Source of the DNA: Paratinospora sagittata
Taxonomy: Eukaryota; Streptophyta; Magnoliopsida; Ranunculales; Menispermaceae
Direction: 5' to 3'
Length of the DNA stretch: 64,000 nt
Assembly: GCA_035771175.1 (NCBI GenBank)
Contig: CM069608.1
Coordinates: 26,852,519-26,916,518, forward strand
The translations under genes and the position numbers were made by a program. The notes beneath the pieces were generated by a model that worked only from the letters and a program-made list of their open reading frames with translations, searched no databases and had not been told where the DNA came from. Within the stretch, counting starts at the first letter, position 1. The number at the start of each line of letters is the position of its first letter. Below are positions 1 to 9,813 of this stretch, piece by piece.

Positions 1-197
1 TAATGCATAGTTCTCATACATAAACCATTCTATTAATCAAAAATACTGATTTTTAATTCCTTAGGCATAAACATGCCCAAATTTGGTCACTTGATCACAA
101 GTAGGCCTAACTCATGATATGGTCACAACCACCAAATCAGTAGCATAATCAACCCTAATCATGCTTAATTAAACATAAGTTACATCAATTCAATGAT
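1..197 (-). mobile_element. Edge of LTR-like element X, inverted copy
   Basis: This stretch is the reverse complement of about 54806-55004 with only scattered mismatches, so it is a second, inverted copy of part of the LTR-like element at 53.7-56.2 kb. The match stops abruptly near position 197, where the neighbouring chromovirus pol sequence begins. No LTR terminus lies at the junction, so this looks like a deletion or recombination breakpoint rather than a clean insertion. The rest of the copy lies outside the window. Confidence 0.75.
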
Positions 198-2695
198 TCT
201 ATCTCAGTAGCCAACTTCCTTTTTTCGAGGTTGAGGGTACAAGTTACAACATATGACTTTCTACTCAGGGCATTAGCCACAACGTTGTCTTTCCTCGGAT
301 TATATTGAAGCTCAAAGTCATAGTCTTTCAAAAATTTCAACCATCTTCTTTGGCGGAGGTTTTGGTCTCTCTGAGTGTAGATGTACTTGAAGCTCTTGTA
401 ATCTAAGAAAACCTCAAATCGTTCACCATATAAGTAGTGTCGCCATATCTTTCGTGCAAATACGATAGCTGCAAGTTTCAAGTCTTGCGTTTGAAAATTA
501 CCCTCATGAATTTTCGGTTGCCTAGAGCCATATGCAACCAATTGGCCATCTTGCATTAGTACTGCACCTAAGCCTTGGAGAGAGGCGTCGGTATATAGTG
601 AAAATCTAACTCCATTTCTTGGAGTGATTAGTACTGGTGCTATCATGAGACATTTTTTCAATTCTTGAAATGATGATTCATAGGTTGCGTTCCAGATGAA
701 TTGTGTGTCCTTCCGAGTGAGTTTGGTTATTGGTTCAACAGTCTTGGATAAATATTTGATGAAGCATTTGTAGTAGCTGGCCAAGCTGAGAAAACTTTGA
801 ATCTGAGTAACATTTGTTGGCTACTTCCAGTTTAATACCGCTTCAACCTTTGAAGGGTCCACTTCAATGTCATTGCCTGAAACCACATGACCTAGGAATT
901 GAGCTCTCTTTGCCCAAAATTCACACTTATTCAACTTTGCATATAACTTACGGTCTCTTAAGGTCTGGAGGACAATCCTCACGTGCGTTTTATGGTCTTC
1001 TTTTGTTATTTAATACATCAAGATATCATCTAGAAAGACCACCACGAATCGGTCTAAATATAGTCTTAAGATGTTGTTCATCAAATCTATGAACGTTGCA
1101 GGTGCATTTGTTAGACCGAACAACATGACCAAGAACTTGTAATGGTCGTACCGAGTTTTGAAAGTCATTTTATGTATGTACGATTCTTTGATTCGGAGTT
1201 GGTGATAGCTAGATCATAGATCGATCTTAGAGAAGTATTTGGCATCTCTAAGTTGGTCGAACAAGTCATCAATCCTGGGCAATGGGTATCTGTTCTTGAT
1301 GGTAACGTTATTCAACTTGTGATAGTCGATGCAAAGTAGTAACGAACCATCCTTTTTACAGACGAACAGAACTGGAGTGGCCCAAGGTGATGAACTTTTT
1401 CTGATGAAGCCCGCATTCTCTAATTCCTTCACCTGTTTGTCCAACTCGACTAGCTCGACGTTGGACATTCTGTATGGTAGGACGGAGATGGGTTCAGTTC
1501 CTGGTATGAGTTTGATCTCAAAATCGAATTCTCGAACTGGAGATAAACAGGTGAGGTCGTTTAGAAAAATTGTTAGGAATTCATATATGACCGGGATATC
1601 ATGTAGTTCAAGAGGGTATAGTAATGATGGTTCATTGTCATCACTAATAGATAGGGCTCAAAGCTGAGCCTTGAGGAGTGCGACATTTGAGTTGTGTATC
1701 CATTTTCGGATTCCCTGAATTTTGACAATCTCCTTAGTGGGCAAGGTTAGCTAAACTTGCTTCTTTAAACAATCAATTTTAGCATTCAGTGATGCTAGCC
1801 AATCCATGCCGAGGATGATGTTGAAGTCTTCTATGTCCATCACTAGGAGATCTGCATAAATTATTTGCCCTGACATTCAAAGTTCACATCTAGAACACTT
1901 TGTTTTAACGTCAATACCAGGTCCTATTGGTGTTGAGACATATATTGTGATGCCAGTGGGTTAAGGTTGCAACCCCAAATGTGTTACCAACGCAGAAGAT
2001 ATAAAGTAGTGCGTAGCACTCGAATCAAACAAGACACGCACCATCGTATTGAACAAAGGAAATGTACCTTCCACTACATTATTGTCTGGAAGGGATTGTT
2101 GAGCGACAACATACGCTCTGCCTTGTTGCCTTTGCCCCTGGTTCTATTTGGGCTGGGCAGTTGCAGCCGGTGGTGCTTGTTGGACAGGGGTAATGAGAAC
2201 TGGTTGCTGGGCCTACGATGGGTGGGGACAAAACCTTTTCACGTGACTGGGTTGGCCACAATTGTAACAAGTCCGTCTTTGGTGGTAAGGCGCTTGTTGT
2301 TGGTTATGTTGTTGCTGTTGGTGTTGTTGTTGTTGTTATTGGCCACCGCCTCTTCCATTACCATTTTAGCGGCTGCCTCTGCCATTCCTTCCCCCTCTAT
2401 TATGATTCTGGAAACCCTGATGGCCATGGTTAAAAGCTTCGACCACTGATGTAGTAGCCTCTTATTTTTGTGAGGGGGCTGGGTTAGAATTTTGGTAGGG
2501 CTTTATCTTGTTGCCCTGCTAAGTTTCCTGTTGGGAAAAAATCGCCGCACATTTTTCCCTATTTTTTCTCTGTTTTTTATCAATCTTTTCCTGCTCATAA
2601 TTCATGGCCATATTCACAAGCTCCCTGAAGTTCTTCAACTCTAAGAAAGCCAGAGCCTGAAGAATGTCAGGTAGGAGGCTAGGTGTTTGAAAAAG
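196..2695 (-). pseudogene. Truncated Ty3/gypsy chromovirus gag-pol
   Basis: Reading the minus strand from 2695 downwards one sees the end of a gag domain, a CCHC zinc knuckle near 2210-2265 (CYNCGQPSHVKRFC), a protease near 2000-2050 whose active site reads DSS instead of DSG, reverse transcriptase (N-terminal part 1214-1468, FLDD box near 1030-1045) and RNase H (185-784, ending at the ALSRKS motif). Integrase, chromodomain and both LTRs are missing. Frames are interrupted by stops, one of them just after the FLDD box. The proteins closely resemble those of the chromovirus at 42909-48777, so both belong to one family. The right end stops next to a perfect hairpin at 2708-2776. This is a dead fragment. 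Confidence 0.85.
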
Positions 2696-2707
2696 GTACG
2701 GCTAGTT

Positions 2708-2776
2708 GAAGTTTACTTACTGTCAGTCAACTTAGTTATCGACAGTATGTAAGTTGACTGACAGTAAGTAAACTTC
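2708..2776. repeat. Perfect 27-bp inverted repeat (hairpin)
   Basis: Arms at 2708-2734 and 2750-2776 are exact reverse complements and are separated by a 15-base loop. The hairpin lies right at the right-hand end of the truncated chromovirus. It could be a foldback formed during break repair or the end of a foldback element; no further repeat structure is visible around it. Confidence 0.9.
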
Positions 2777-3793
2777 GAATGACCATAACTTTTTCATCCT
2801 GAATTCGCTTTTAGTGATTCAAAAGACGTTGGAAAGATTTTCTCTTTATCTTTCCAACCAATTTTGAATCACTTAAATTGGAATTACAATAAAAAATTTA
2901 TGACTATTTAAAGTTTATTTACGATTGGTCAACTGATATGACTTAATTGAATTGAGTTGAGCGCAGAGAAAGATGGGAATTGGTTGAATTGTTTCAATTA
3001 CCATGTTAACCTCATAACTAATTTTTGAAATATATGATACTTTGTAAATTTTGAAAAGCTTATTTTGAAACGTTAGCAAAAATGACATAACCTTGATTTT
3101 AAGTAGTATGGATAAGGTAAGTTTTGAGGAGTTCAGCAGAAGTTACTAAAGGTCAAATTTAAGTTTTAAATTTAAATGGTTTTCATGTTAAAAAGATCAT
3201 TTTAAAAGATCATAATAAATATTTTTAGATTTAAAAATATAGAAAGCTTTTTTAGTTTGTTTTTATTTTAAAAATATAGAAAGCTATAGCTTGTGTTGGA
3301 AATAAAACCCCTTAAAAATAGTTTTTTTTGTTTACATTAAAAATGCTGAAATCAATTTTTTGTTTACATTGCATATAAAATAAATAAATTAATAAAAAGC
3401 TTTGGTGGTAGCTTACTGCTTCCCATAGAAGAGGGTAGGGGTTCAACTTTCTTTGGGAAAATGACAAAAAAGGCTACCTATGTCCAATCTGATTTTTGTT
3501 ACAAGAGCTTCTCTTTGTACTTAAAAGTTTTTAAAGAAGTGTTTATTAACTCTATTTAACCTTAATTTTTACTTTGTTAATGAGCACTTGCTCTTATGTT
3601 GACACTTTAGGGAGGGTTCAAGTCTCCTAAGCAACACAATTAATTAATCAAATTGTCCATTTATTTTAACTAGTTTATGAACACGTGCATTGCACTTAAA
3701 TTAAAGAGTGCATTAATTAAATTATAATCCTTATTCTTTTTTCTTTTTGAGTTAGGGATCGGCATTAAAAAAAAAAAATCTTAAATTGATAAA

Positions 3794-3933
3794 CACTACA
3801 AGAAAATCACTATACGAGGATGTTTGAAAAAACGACTAAAACTGTCCTCAAAGCCCTTTTAGGATGTTTTTTCCAATTAGGACGTCGAATTCAAGTACGT
3901 TTTGAGCACTTGTATGGTAATTTTCTTGTAATG
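3794..3933. mobile_element. Short CACTA-like MITE
   Basis: The 140-bp unit begins CACTACAAGAAAAT and ends with the reverse complement of that 14-mer with one mismatch (ATTTTCTTGTAATG). It is flanked by AAA on both sides (3791-3793 and 3934-3936), which fits the 3-bp target duplication of CACTA transposons. It has no coding capacity and is a non-autonomous copy. Confidence 0.75.
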
Positions 3934-4283
3934 AAAGTTTATAAATTTACTAATTTAATTTATATCCTATAATTTGATTTAAGGAAGATTGTAGAGTGAA
4001 AGTGAAAGATAACTGTAAATCCTAGAGTTTTAAAAATACCCTTTTTCAATTAATATCTTGCAAATGTGTCAAATTTTTATATTAAGAAAAAGAAGGGTAT
4101 TTTAGGTAATTTAATAAATAGTAAAACCATTAGTGGTATATTACCATATTATCTCAAATTTAAATTTAATAAATAGTAAAACTTTAAAAAATCATGAGTA
4201 TTTTAGGGATATCTCCAAAAAGTGGTACACCGCGAGTTAAGAGGTTTTAACATTATAAATAGTATAGATTATAGATAAATAAA

Positions 4284-4430
4284 AAATAAAAATATTTATT
4301 TTCTATTTTAAAAAGTGATAGAAAAATAAAAATATTTATCCATTTTATTATTTATTTTCTATTTTAAAAAGTGATAGAAAAATAAAAATATTTATTCATT
4401 TTTATTATTTATCCTCTATTTAATTTTAAA
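4284..4430. repeat. AT-rich tandem repeat, unit about 62 bp
   Basis: Two and a bit copies of a unit containing AAAAAGTGATAGAAAAATAA followed by a TTTATT-rich stretch lie head to tail. No coding potential is visible. Confidence 0.7.
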
Positions 4431-5045
4431 GGCTACAAGTAGAGTTAATAAGTCCTAAAACTACATCCATTCGAGCAACCTATTCTTTCTTTTTTTGGTT
4501 TCTCGCGAGATATTCCCACACCTTTTAGGTATAGGACTAGTACCCGTTCGATGAGGGAGCATAATGGTAAAATATCGTTTATAAATTTTCAAACAAAAGT
4601 CAACACATTCAAATGTTCCATACTCATTTTCATTATTATTTTCATGCATTTTTTTTTTGTTTATTTTTGCTAATGTTTGATCCACAAGGGTTGTGGGAAT
4701 GATTTTGATCGGCCAATATTTTCTAACTAAAAACAAGAGCTTCAACTAACATTAATCGAATAGGAGAAATCACATGAATCTCCGCCCAGTGTAATCATAT
4801 TCCTTTAATTTCTTCATTTTTTTATTTGATTTGCATAAACTACTCAGAAATTTAACTAAAAAGTATAATTAATAAACCATCCATATATATATGTTTAATT
4901 TTTTTTCTTTGATTTAAAAAGGAGTTGTAAGAATCTAGATTTGTTGAAGGATTAATTCACATCATGAGTAGTTATTATTGTGTGTGAGGGTAGTTTTCTT
5001 AATAATTAAGTAGTTTTTTTATTTATTTAATTACCCCATCTGTTG

Positions 5046-5190
5046 ACAACATGTAGGCATAGTTATGGGCAATTGTGCCAAATATGTGGCAACATATAGG
5101 TAGCCATGGTAATGGTGTGAAATATGTGGCAACATGTAGTTAGTTATGGTAGCGTATATCAAATATGCGGCAACATGCATGTAGTAGGCA
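5046..5190 (+). repeat. Minisatellite, about 44-bp unit
   Basis: Three and a half degenerate repeats each contain CAACATGTAG followed by TTATGG and then AAATATGTGG. The array may lie in a decayed LTR: a TGTTGACAAC start is at 5041, and a degenerate tRNA-Met-like primer site (ATTAGAGCCAAG) follows near 5365, just before copia gag remnants. Confidence 0.65.
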
Positions 5191-5369
5191 GGTACAAGTA
5201 GTAGTATATATATACCGTATTGAATGACTCTTAATAGATTTCTATTTAAACTCATCTTTGTTCAAGTGATATGTATTACACTCCGTGACTTCATATAACT
5301 AATGAAATCACTTCTTTAGGAATTATGACATAATTTATCATACTCTACTACATATTTTTCCTATTAGAG

Positions 5370-7250
5370 CCAAGTTTTAACGACACTTTCCTAATTGAAG
5401 TTTGATTCAGTGTGGCTAACAATAATGATCTTGTTTTGCTGGAGTTAGTTATCAACTCCAGCTACCGAGCGAACAAACATTAATATTCTTGTCGTATGGT
5501 TTGTGAGATTTTATGAAATAGGGATTTTAAAACTCAATTAATCCAGAGTCTATATGTTATTATAGGTTATCAATAGCTCAGCAATATAAGCTAAAAGAGA
5601 AGCAAAAGAAGGATGTCAAGTACTTACATTATAAGCCATAATTCCCAAGGGTCATGAATGACACTTTAAATGAAACAAAGGATTTGATGCAAGAAGAGTA
5701 TCAAAGTTTGAATTGTTGGGGCGGGCATGGATTTTTATTAGTGCTGATATTGTCCCAACTTAACCACCTTTAAACCCAGTATAAGTTTTATTACAAAAAG
5801 TCTCGGTACTAATGAGGGTGAAATCTTAACTTTATATTTCATGTGATAAATATACTCATATCCGATGTGAGATTATTATTTTGATTCACATATACCTAAC
5901 AAATATCTACCTTGGATTGAAATCGAACTTTCATCACAATCACACCGTACGATCCATGTCAAATCAACCATCGCTATCATTTCGATGATGAACAACTAGA
6001 AGAACCATCCATGACCATGAGCATACGTGAGTGCTCCACCTTGACATACGTGCGTCTCAGTTGAATCATCGACTCTGATACCACTTGTTGGGAGGACATG
6101 AATTTCTACTAGTATCGATATTATCACCAACTTAACCACCTTTGAGCCCAGGTATGACATTTTACTATAAATATCTCGGTACTAATGAGGGTAAAATTCT
6201 AACTTATATTTTATGTAATAAACATGCCTATATCCAATGTGGGGCTATTATTTCGATCTACACATACCCAACTAGTACGAATAAAGCTATCATATATAGT
6301 AAAGTTGTTGACACTTTGTAAAGAGTTTTAGAGTTTGTTTATTAAGCCTTTTGATTTAGGTCAAGATTTCTTTTTACAAAGCTTCGTCAATTTTGAACCA
6401 AAATTAGATCCTTTCGAGAAGAATTAATAAATGACTTGTAGCGGGGTCTTTTTAGGCACATGAATAACGTCTAAATAAAGTAGTAGAAAACTTTATGGAG
6501 TAGGAATTTCAATTCAAAGTTGGCAATAACAAAATTCAGATGTAGGAAGGAGAAACAATAAGTACAAACGTGGTTATGATAATTCTTGTGATTTTTCTCC
6601 ATGTTCTTATTGTCAAAAATTAATCATGAAGACAGGGATATGATTAATGGTACAAAGCTAAACCCAATTGAAGCAAAAACTCTCCACAATATTATCACTA
6701 TAAGAAGTACTATGACCACGATATTGAGAGAATTTTCATCAAAAGACAAAGGAGATAGCAAGCTAATTATTATGAAAAAATGATGCAACTAGTACGCGAA
6801 TCTATATCCCTCTTGCTTAGCTACTCATGTTGATATATGAGTGATGAAACATAGTATCTTGACAGTGGTCACAAAACTATATGATTAGACAATATACATA
6901 TATATATATATTTAGTGGAGATAGATGAGTAAGTGAAGATACAAGTGAGAATGGGTGCCAGCAATCGAGTTCAAGTGCATGGAATTGGTAATATATATGA
7001 TGGTCAAATTAAATTTACATCAGGAAGAAAACTCATCCATCAACATGATGCCATTTATGTTACTAGCTTGGCTCAAAATTTATTGAGTACTGCTAAGGAT
7101 GCTACAAAATATCATTGCCATGTCAGATTAATAACTTTAATATATCGGAACTTCACCCGTTTATTACAAATACAAATTTGATGTGAAGGTTGCCACATTA
7201 GACTTTGTAGCAAATGGTGCGAGTTTTTCAATGCCTTTAGCATTTCTCCA
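5370..7250 (+). pseudogene. Decayed Ty1/copia gag-protease remnant (copy 1)
   Basis: Plus-strand fragments match copia gag and protease. A gag stretch around 5560-5713 resumes after the TRIM insertion at about 6278-6440. A zinc-knuckle-like CSYCQKL occurs near 6600, a protease-like LDSGH near 6857-6875, and the protease C-terminal signature YVTSLAQNLLS at about 7056-7090. Frames are broken repeatedly. A second copy of the gag part lies at 7480-8006, so the remnant is duplicated in tandem. Confidence 0.65.
5714..6277 (-). mobile_element. TRIM (miniature LTR retrotransposon)
   Basis: Two direct repeats of about 190 bp (5714-5901 and 6086-6277), both starting TGTTGGG, flank a 184-bp internal region. 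Read on the minus strand, a primer-binding site TGGTATCAGAG (complement of 6073-6083), matching initiator tRNA-Met, lies two bases inside the upstream LTR. A purine-rich AATCCAAGGTAGATATT tract precedes the downstream LTR. There is no coding sequence. Flanking words TGAAT (5709-5713) and CGAAT (6278-6282) are a probable 5-bp target duplication with one change. The duplicated gag copy at 7.8 kb reads through without the insert. LTRs this short with a PBS, a PPT and no ORFs define TRIMs. Confidence 0.8.
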
Positions 7251-7479
7251 ATTTATTAAAACTCTTGAGAACTATGAAAATTGGTTATTATACCATTTTT
7301 TACAATGACAAATGCATGATTTATGCATTAAAAAAAATGCATGATTTATAAAAACACAGGTAAAAATTTATCATGTCAAAATGACAAAAAAAAAAATAAA
7401 TTATATTTCTTCTTATTTTCTCAATTGTCATTATCAATATTGTTTTAAACTCATAATGACATTTTTTTTAAGATACTTA

Positions 7480-8006
7480 TGTGATGAAAGTCATAATGTT
7501 CTTATATTTTTGTTAGAATTAAATTATCAGTTCTCACCAGTGAAAATGCAAACATTCTTCATATCATATGATTTGTGGGATTTGATAAAAAATAGACTTG
7601 AGAATCCAACTAGTCTTAATACTGCCATGTAGTCAATAGCTCAGCAGAATGAGCTAAAAGAGAAAGAAGAAAAAAAAGATATCAAAGCCTTGTGTTTTTT
7701 TTTTTTTATTTATTTATTTAACAATGCTTATTAACGAAGCCACATTTTCATGGGTCATAGATTCCATCACTTTGGATGAAGCATAAGTTTTGCTCCAAAA
7801 AGAGTATCAAAACTCAAGTAAAATTATCACAGCTAAGTTGCAAACTCTTCATAGAGTGTTTCATGAAAATTTGATAAGTCTTCTAATTTAGTTCAAGATT
7901 TATTTTTCAAAGTTTTATCAATTGTTAACCAAGTTAAATACTTTTGAAAAGACTTAGCTAAACATAAGAGAAATGGTCATTATGAAATTTAACAATGACA
8001 TAATGC
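7480..8006 (+). pseudogene. Second copy of decayed copia gag
   Basis: The sequence parallels 5530-6440: a TAGTCAATAGCTCAGCAG stretch matches 5566-5584, and the gag segment near 7850-7930 matches 6320-6420. It is interrupted at 8007-8011 by the copia element 8012-16262. The sequence resumes at 16263-16358, which parallels 7310-7460. This defines the pre-insertion allele and supports the target duplication ATGAT. Confidence 0.65.
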
Positions 8007-8011
8007 ATGAT

Positions 8012-8461
8012 TGTTGAGTTTACCTTGTCTAAACTCTGAAAGATTTGATTCAAAACAAGAAATAAAATAGCAAAGATCACGGAACAAAGAAAACACAAGA
8101 ACACCAGGATTTACGAGGTTCAACTTCTCATAGGAGAAGTCTACATCCTCGGGCAAGGTTGCATCAATCAATCCACTATGTAAAAGAAAATTTACAGAGA
8201 TGTGCAGTACAACAGAGATAACATCTATCTCTCTAAGACTCCCTCTCACAACCACTTAGTAGTTCTCACAAAATCTCTCTCTACAACGTTGAATTATTTC
8301 TTGAATACAGAGAATACCCAGGTTGTAATGCAATACATCTTTTATAAGCTTTTTACACATGTGACTGATACACTTTCAGTAACTAACTTAACATACTCTA
8401 TTTTTTATGGTTGTGTGACATGGTTGAACTCTTTTAAGTTTAGAACCATTTACACTTCACA
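8012..8461 (-). repeat. Copia 3' LTR
   Basis: This 450-bp LTR begins TGTTGAG and ends CTTCACA in plus-strand reading. It matches the other LTR at 15843-16262 closely, apart from about 30 bp near 8095-8125 that the right copy lacks. Confidence 0.92.
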
Positions 8462-8475
8462 ATTCTCCACCTTGG
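8462..8475 (-). promoter_or_regulatory. Copia polypurine tract
   Basis: On the minus strand CCAAGGTGGAGAAT directly precedes the LTR start TGTGAAG. This is the expected position of the plus-strand primer for copia elements. Confidence 0.8.
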
Positions 8476-8533
8476 TTCTACACTTCACATGCAGATTTCA
8501 ATGAAGTGCTCCTTGCCAATTCTTAAGATAAGG

Positions 8534-9811
8534 TGTAATACCTCTGATTTACACAAAAAAATAAAAAAATAAAAAAATAGGGCCATTGCCCGAACGTTTT
8601 CCCGAACCTTCGGGCATGTCATTTTCTATAAAAGGCCCCCCCGCCCCCCCTCATTTTCACACCAAAACTTTTCATCTCTCCCTCTCCCTTTTGAGACTCT
8701 CCACTTGTACGGCGTGAAGTTGCTGCCAGGCGAAGAATGCAGAGTAACAAGAGTGTCCAATATGAGGGTGGGGAACGAAACATAGGTTTGTGTGTCTTAT
8801 GAATTTTCATAAAGTTTTTATTCATATATCATTATGTATATTATTCATTACACTGCATTATTGCGTATAATGTTCACACATGTCATAATTATGCTTTAAT
8901 ATTTAGAGTCTATGTATTACGTTGTTACTACGCCGAATTAGTGGTCAAATTGACTCAACCAGACTTAGTCTTGTTCTCAGTAACTTTGAATAGTGAACGG
9001 GAGGTAGCTTGTTGCTCTTGAAGACTTGGTATTTAAGCGGGACCTCGTGTTCCCACCTCTCGACCTAGAGACTGGTCTGGTTGGTCCATTTGAAAGTTAT
9101 CTGCTTGTATAAGTGATACTAGACATCCTAACAACCCACGTGGTGATGTCGACCCTGATAAGTATCACCAGACGTTGTCAAATCCTGTCTAATATTAGGA
9201 AAGACCAGACCCACACATGCATAGTCATCATACATGAAATAAGAACCACCTAGGGACGTAAGTGGTTTGTGATCTATGGAATAGTTATTGGAGCAATTGT
9301 GCTCACTATTATTGATGTTTCCCCTAGATATGGACGTACAATGTGAACCCAGGATTACCTAGAGATTGACATTTGTACGTGAACCAAGGGCGATGAACGA
9401 TCATAGAGCCATTACGAGACGATGTTATGCATACATCCTTGTTAAGTCACGTTGTACTATTTATGATGTCATGTTGTGTATATGTGATGTTTGATTATGA
9501 AGTCTTCTTTATTAATTGGCATATTCACGAACTATTTTACCCACTGGGCAATAGCTCACTCCCGTTGTTAACCATTTTTTCATGAGTCTAGGGTAGATTG
9601 GGTGGAGGTATTTTGGGCCCTCATTTTGTACCCCTTGCTTATTTATTAGGGAGATTTTGGGAGGATGTTCCCTCAACCACATTTTGTACAAAATACATTA
9701 TGTAATCAATGAAAACAGACTTGTACTTGAATTGTGTACCTGCGTACTCGGTAACTGTTATAATGTTGTGAGTGTTCTGCCAGTTGAGGAGCGTCCGGGC
9801 GGGGTGTGACA
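8534..9811 (+). mobile_element. Solo LTR of a Ty3/gypsy chromovirus
   Basis: This 1278-bp unit begins TGTAATACC and ends GGGGTGTGACA, with a TATA box (TCTATAAAA) at about 8626-8634. Its sequence, including TAGTGAACGGGAGGTAGC near 8992, matches the LTR at 42909-44249 read in reverse, so it belongs to the same family. Flanks TAAGG (8529-8533) and TCAGG (9812-9816) are a probable target duplication with one change. No internal region is present, as expected after LTR-LTR recombination. It lies just downstream of the copia polypurine tract. Confidence 0.88.
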
Positions 9812-9813
9812 TC

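Larger units (their letters stand above)
2777..5040. other. AT-rich intergenic stretch
   Basis: I see no gene here. The stretch holds long A/T runs, a CACTA-like MITE (3794-3933) and a short AT-rich tandem repeat (4284-4430). Short tRNA-like words (box-B-like GGTTCAAGTC near 3618) occur but without a convincing box A, so no SINE is called. Confidence 0.6.

Noticed and set aside
3405..3680. tRNA-like box B words suggesting a SINE
   Set aside because: Two GGTTCAA words occur, but no matching box A at the right distance and no tail or target duplication.
4461..4745. 94-codon minus-strand frame
   Set aside because: No domain, AT-rich, no supporting context.
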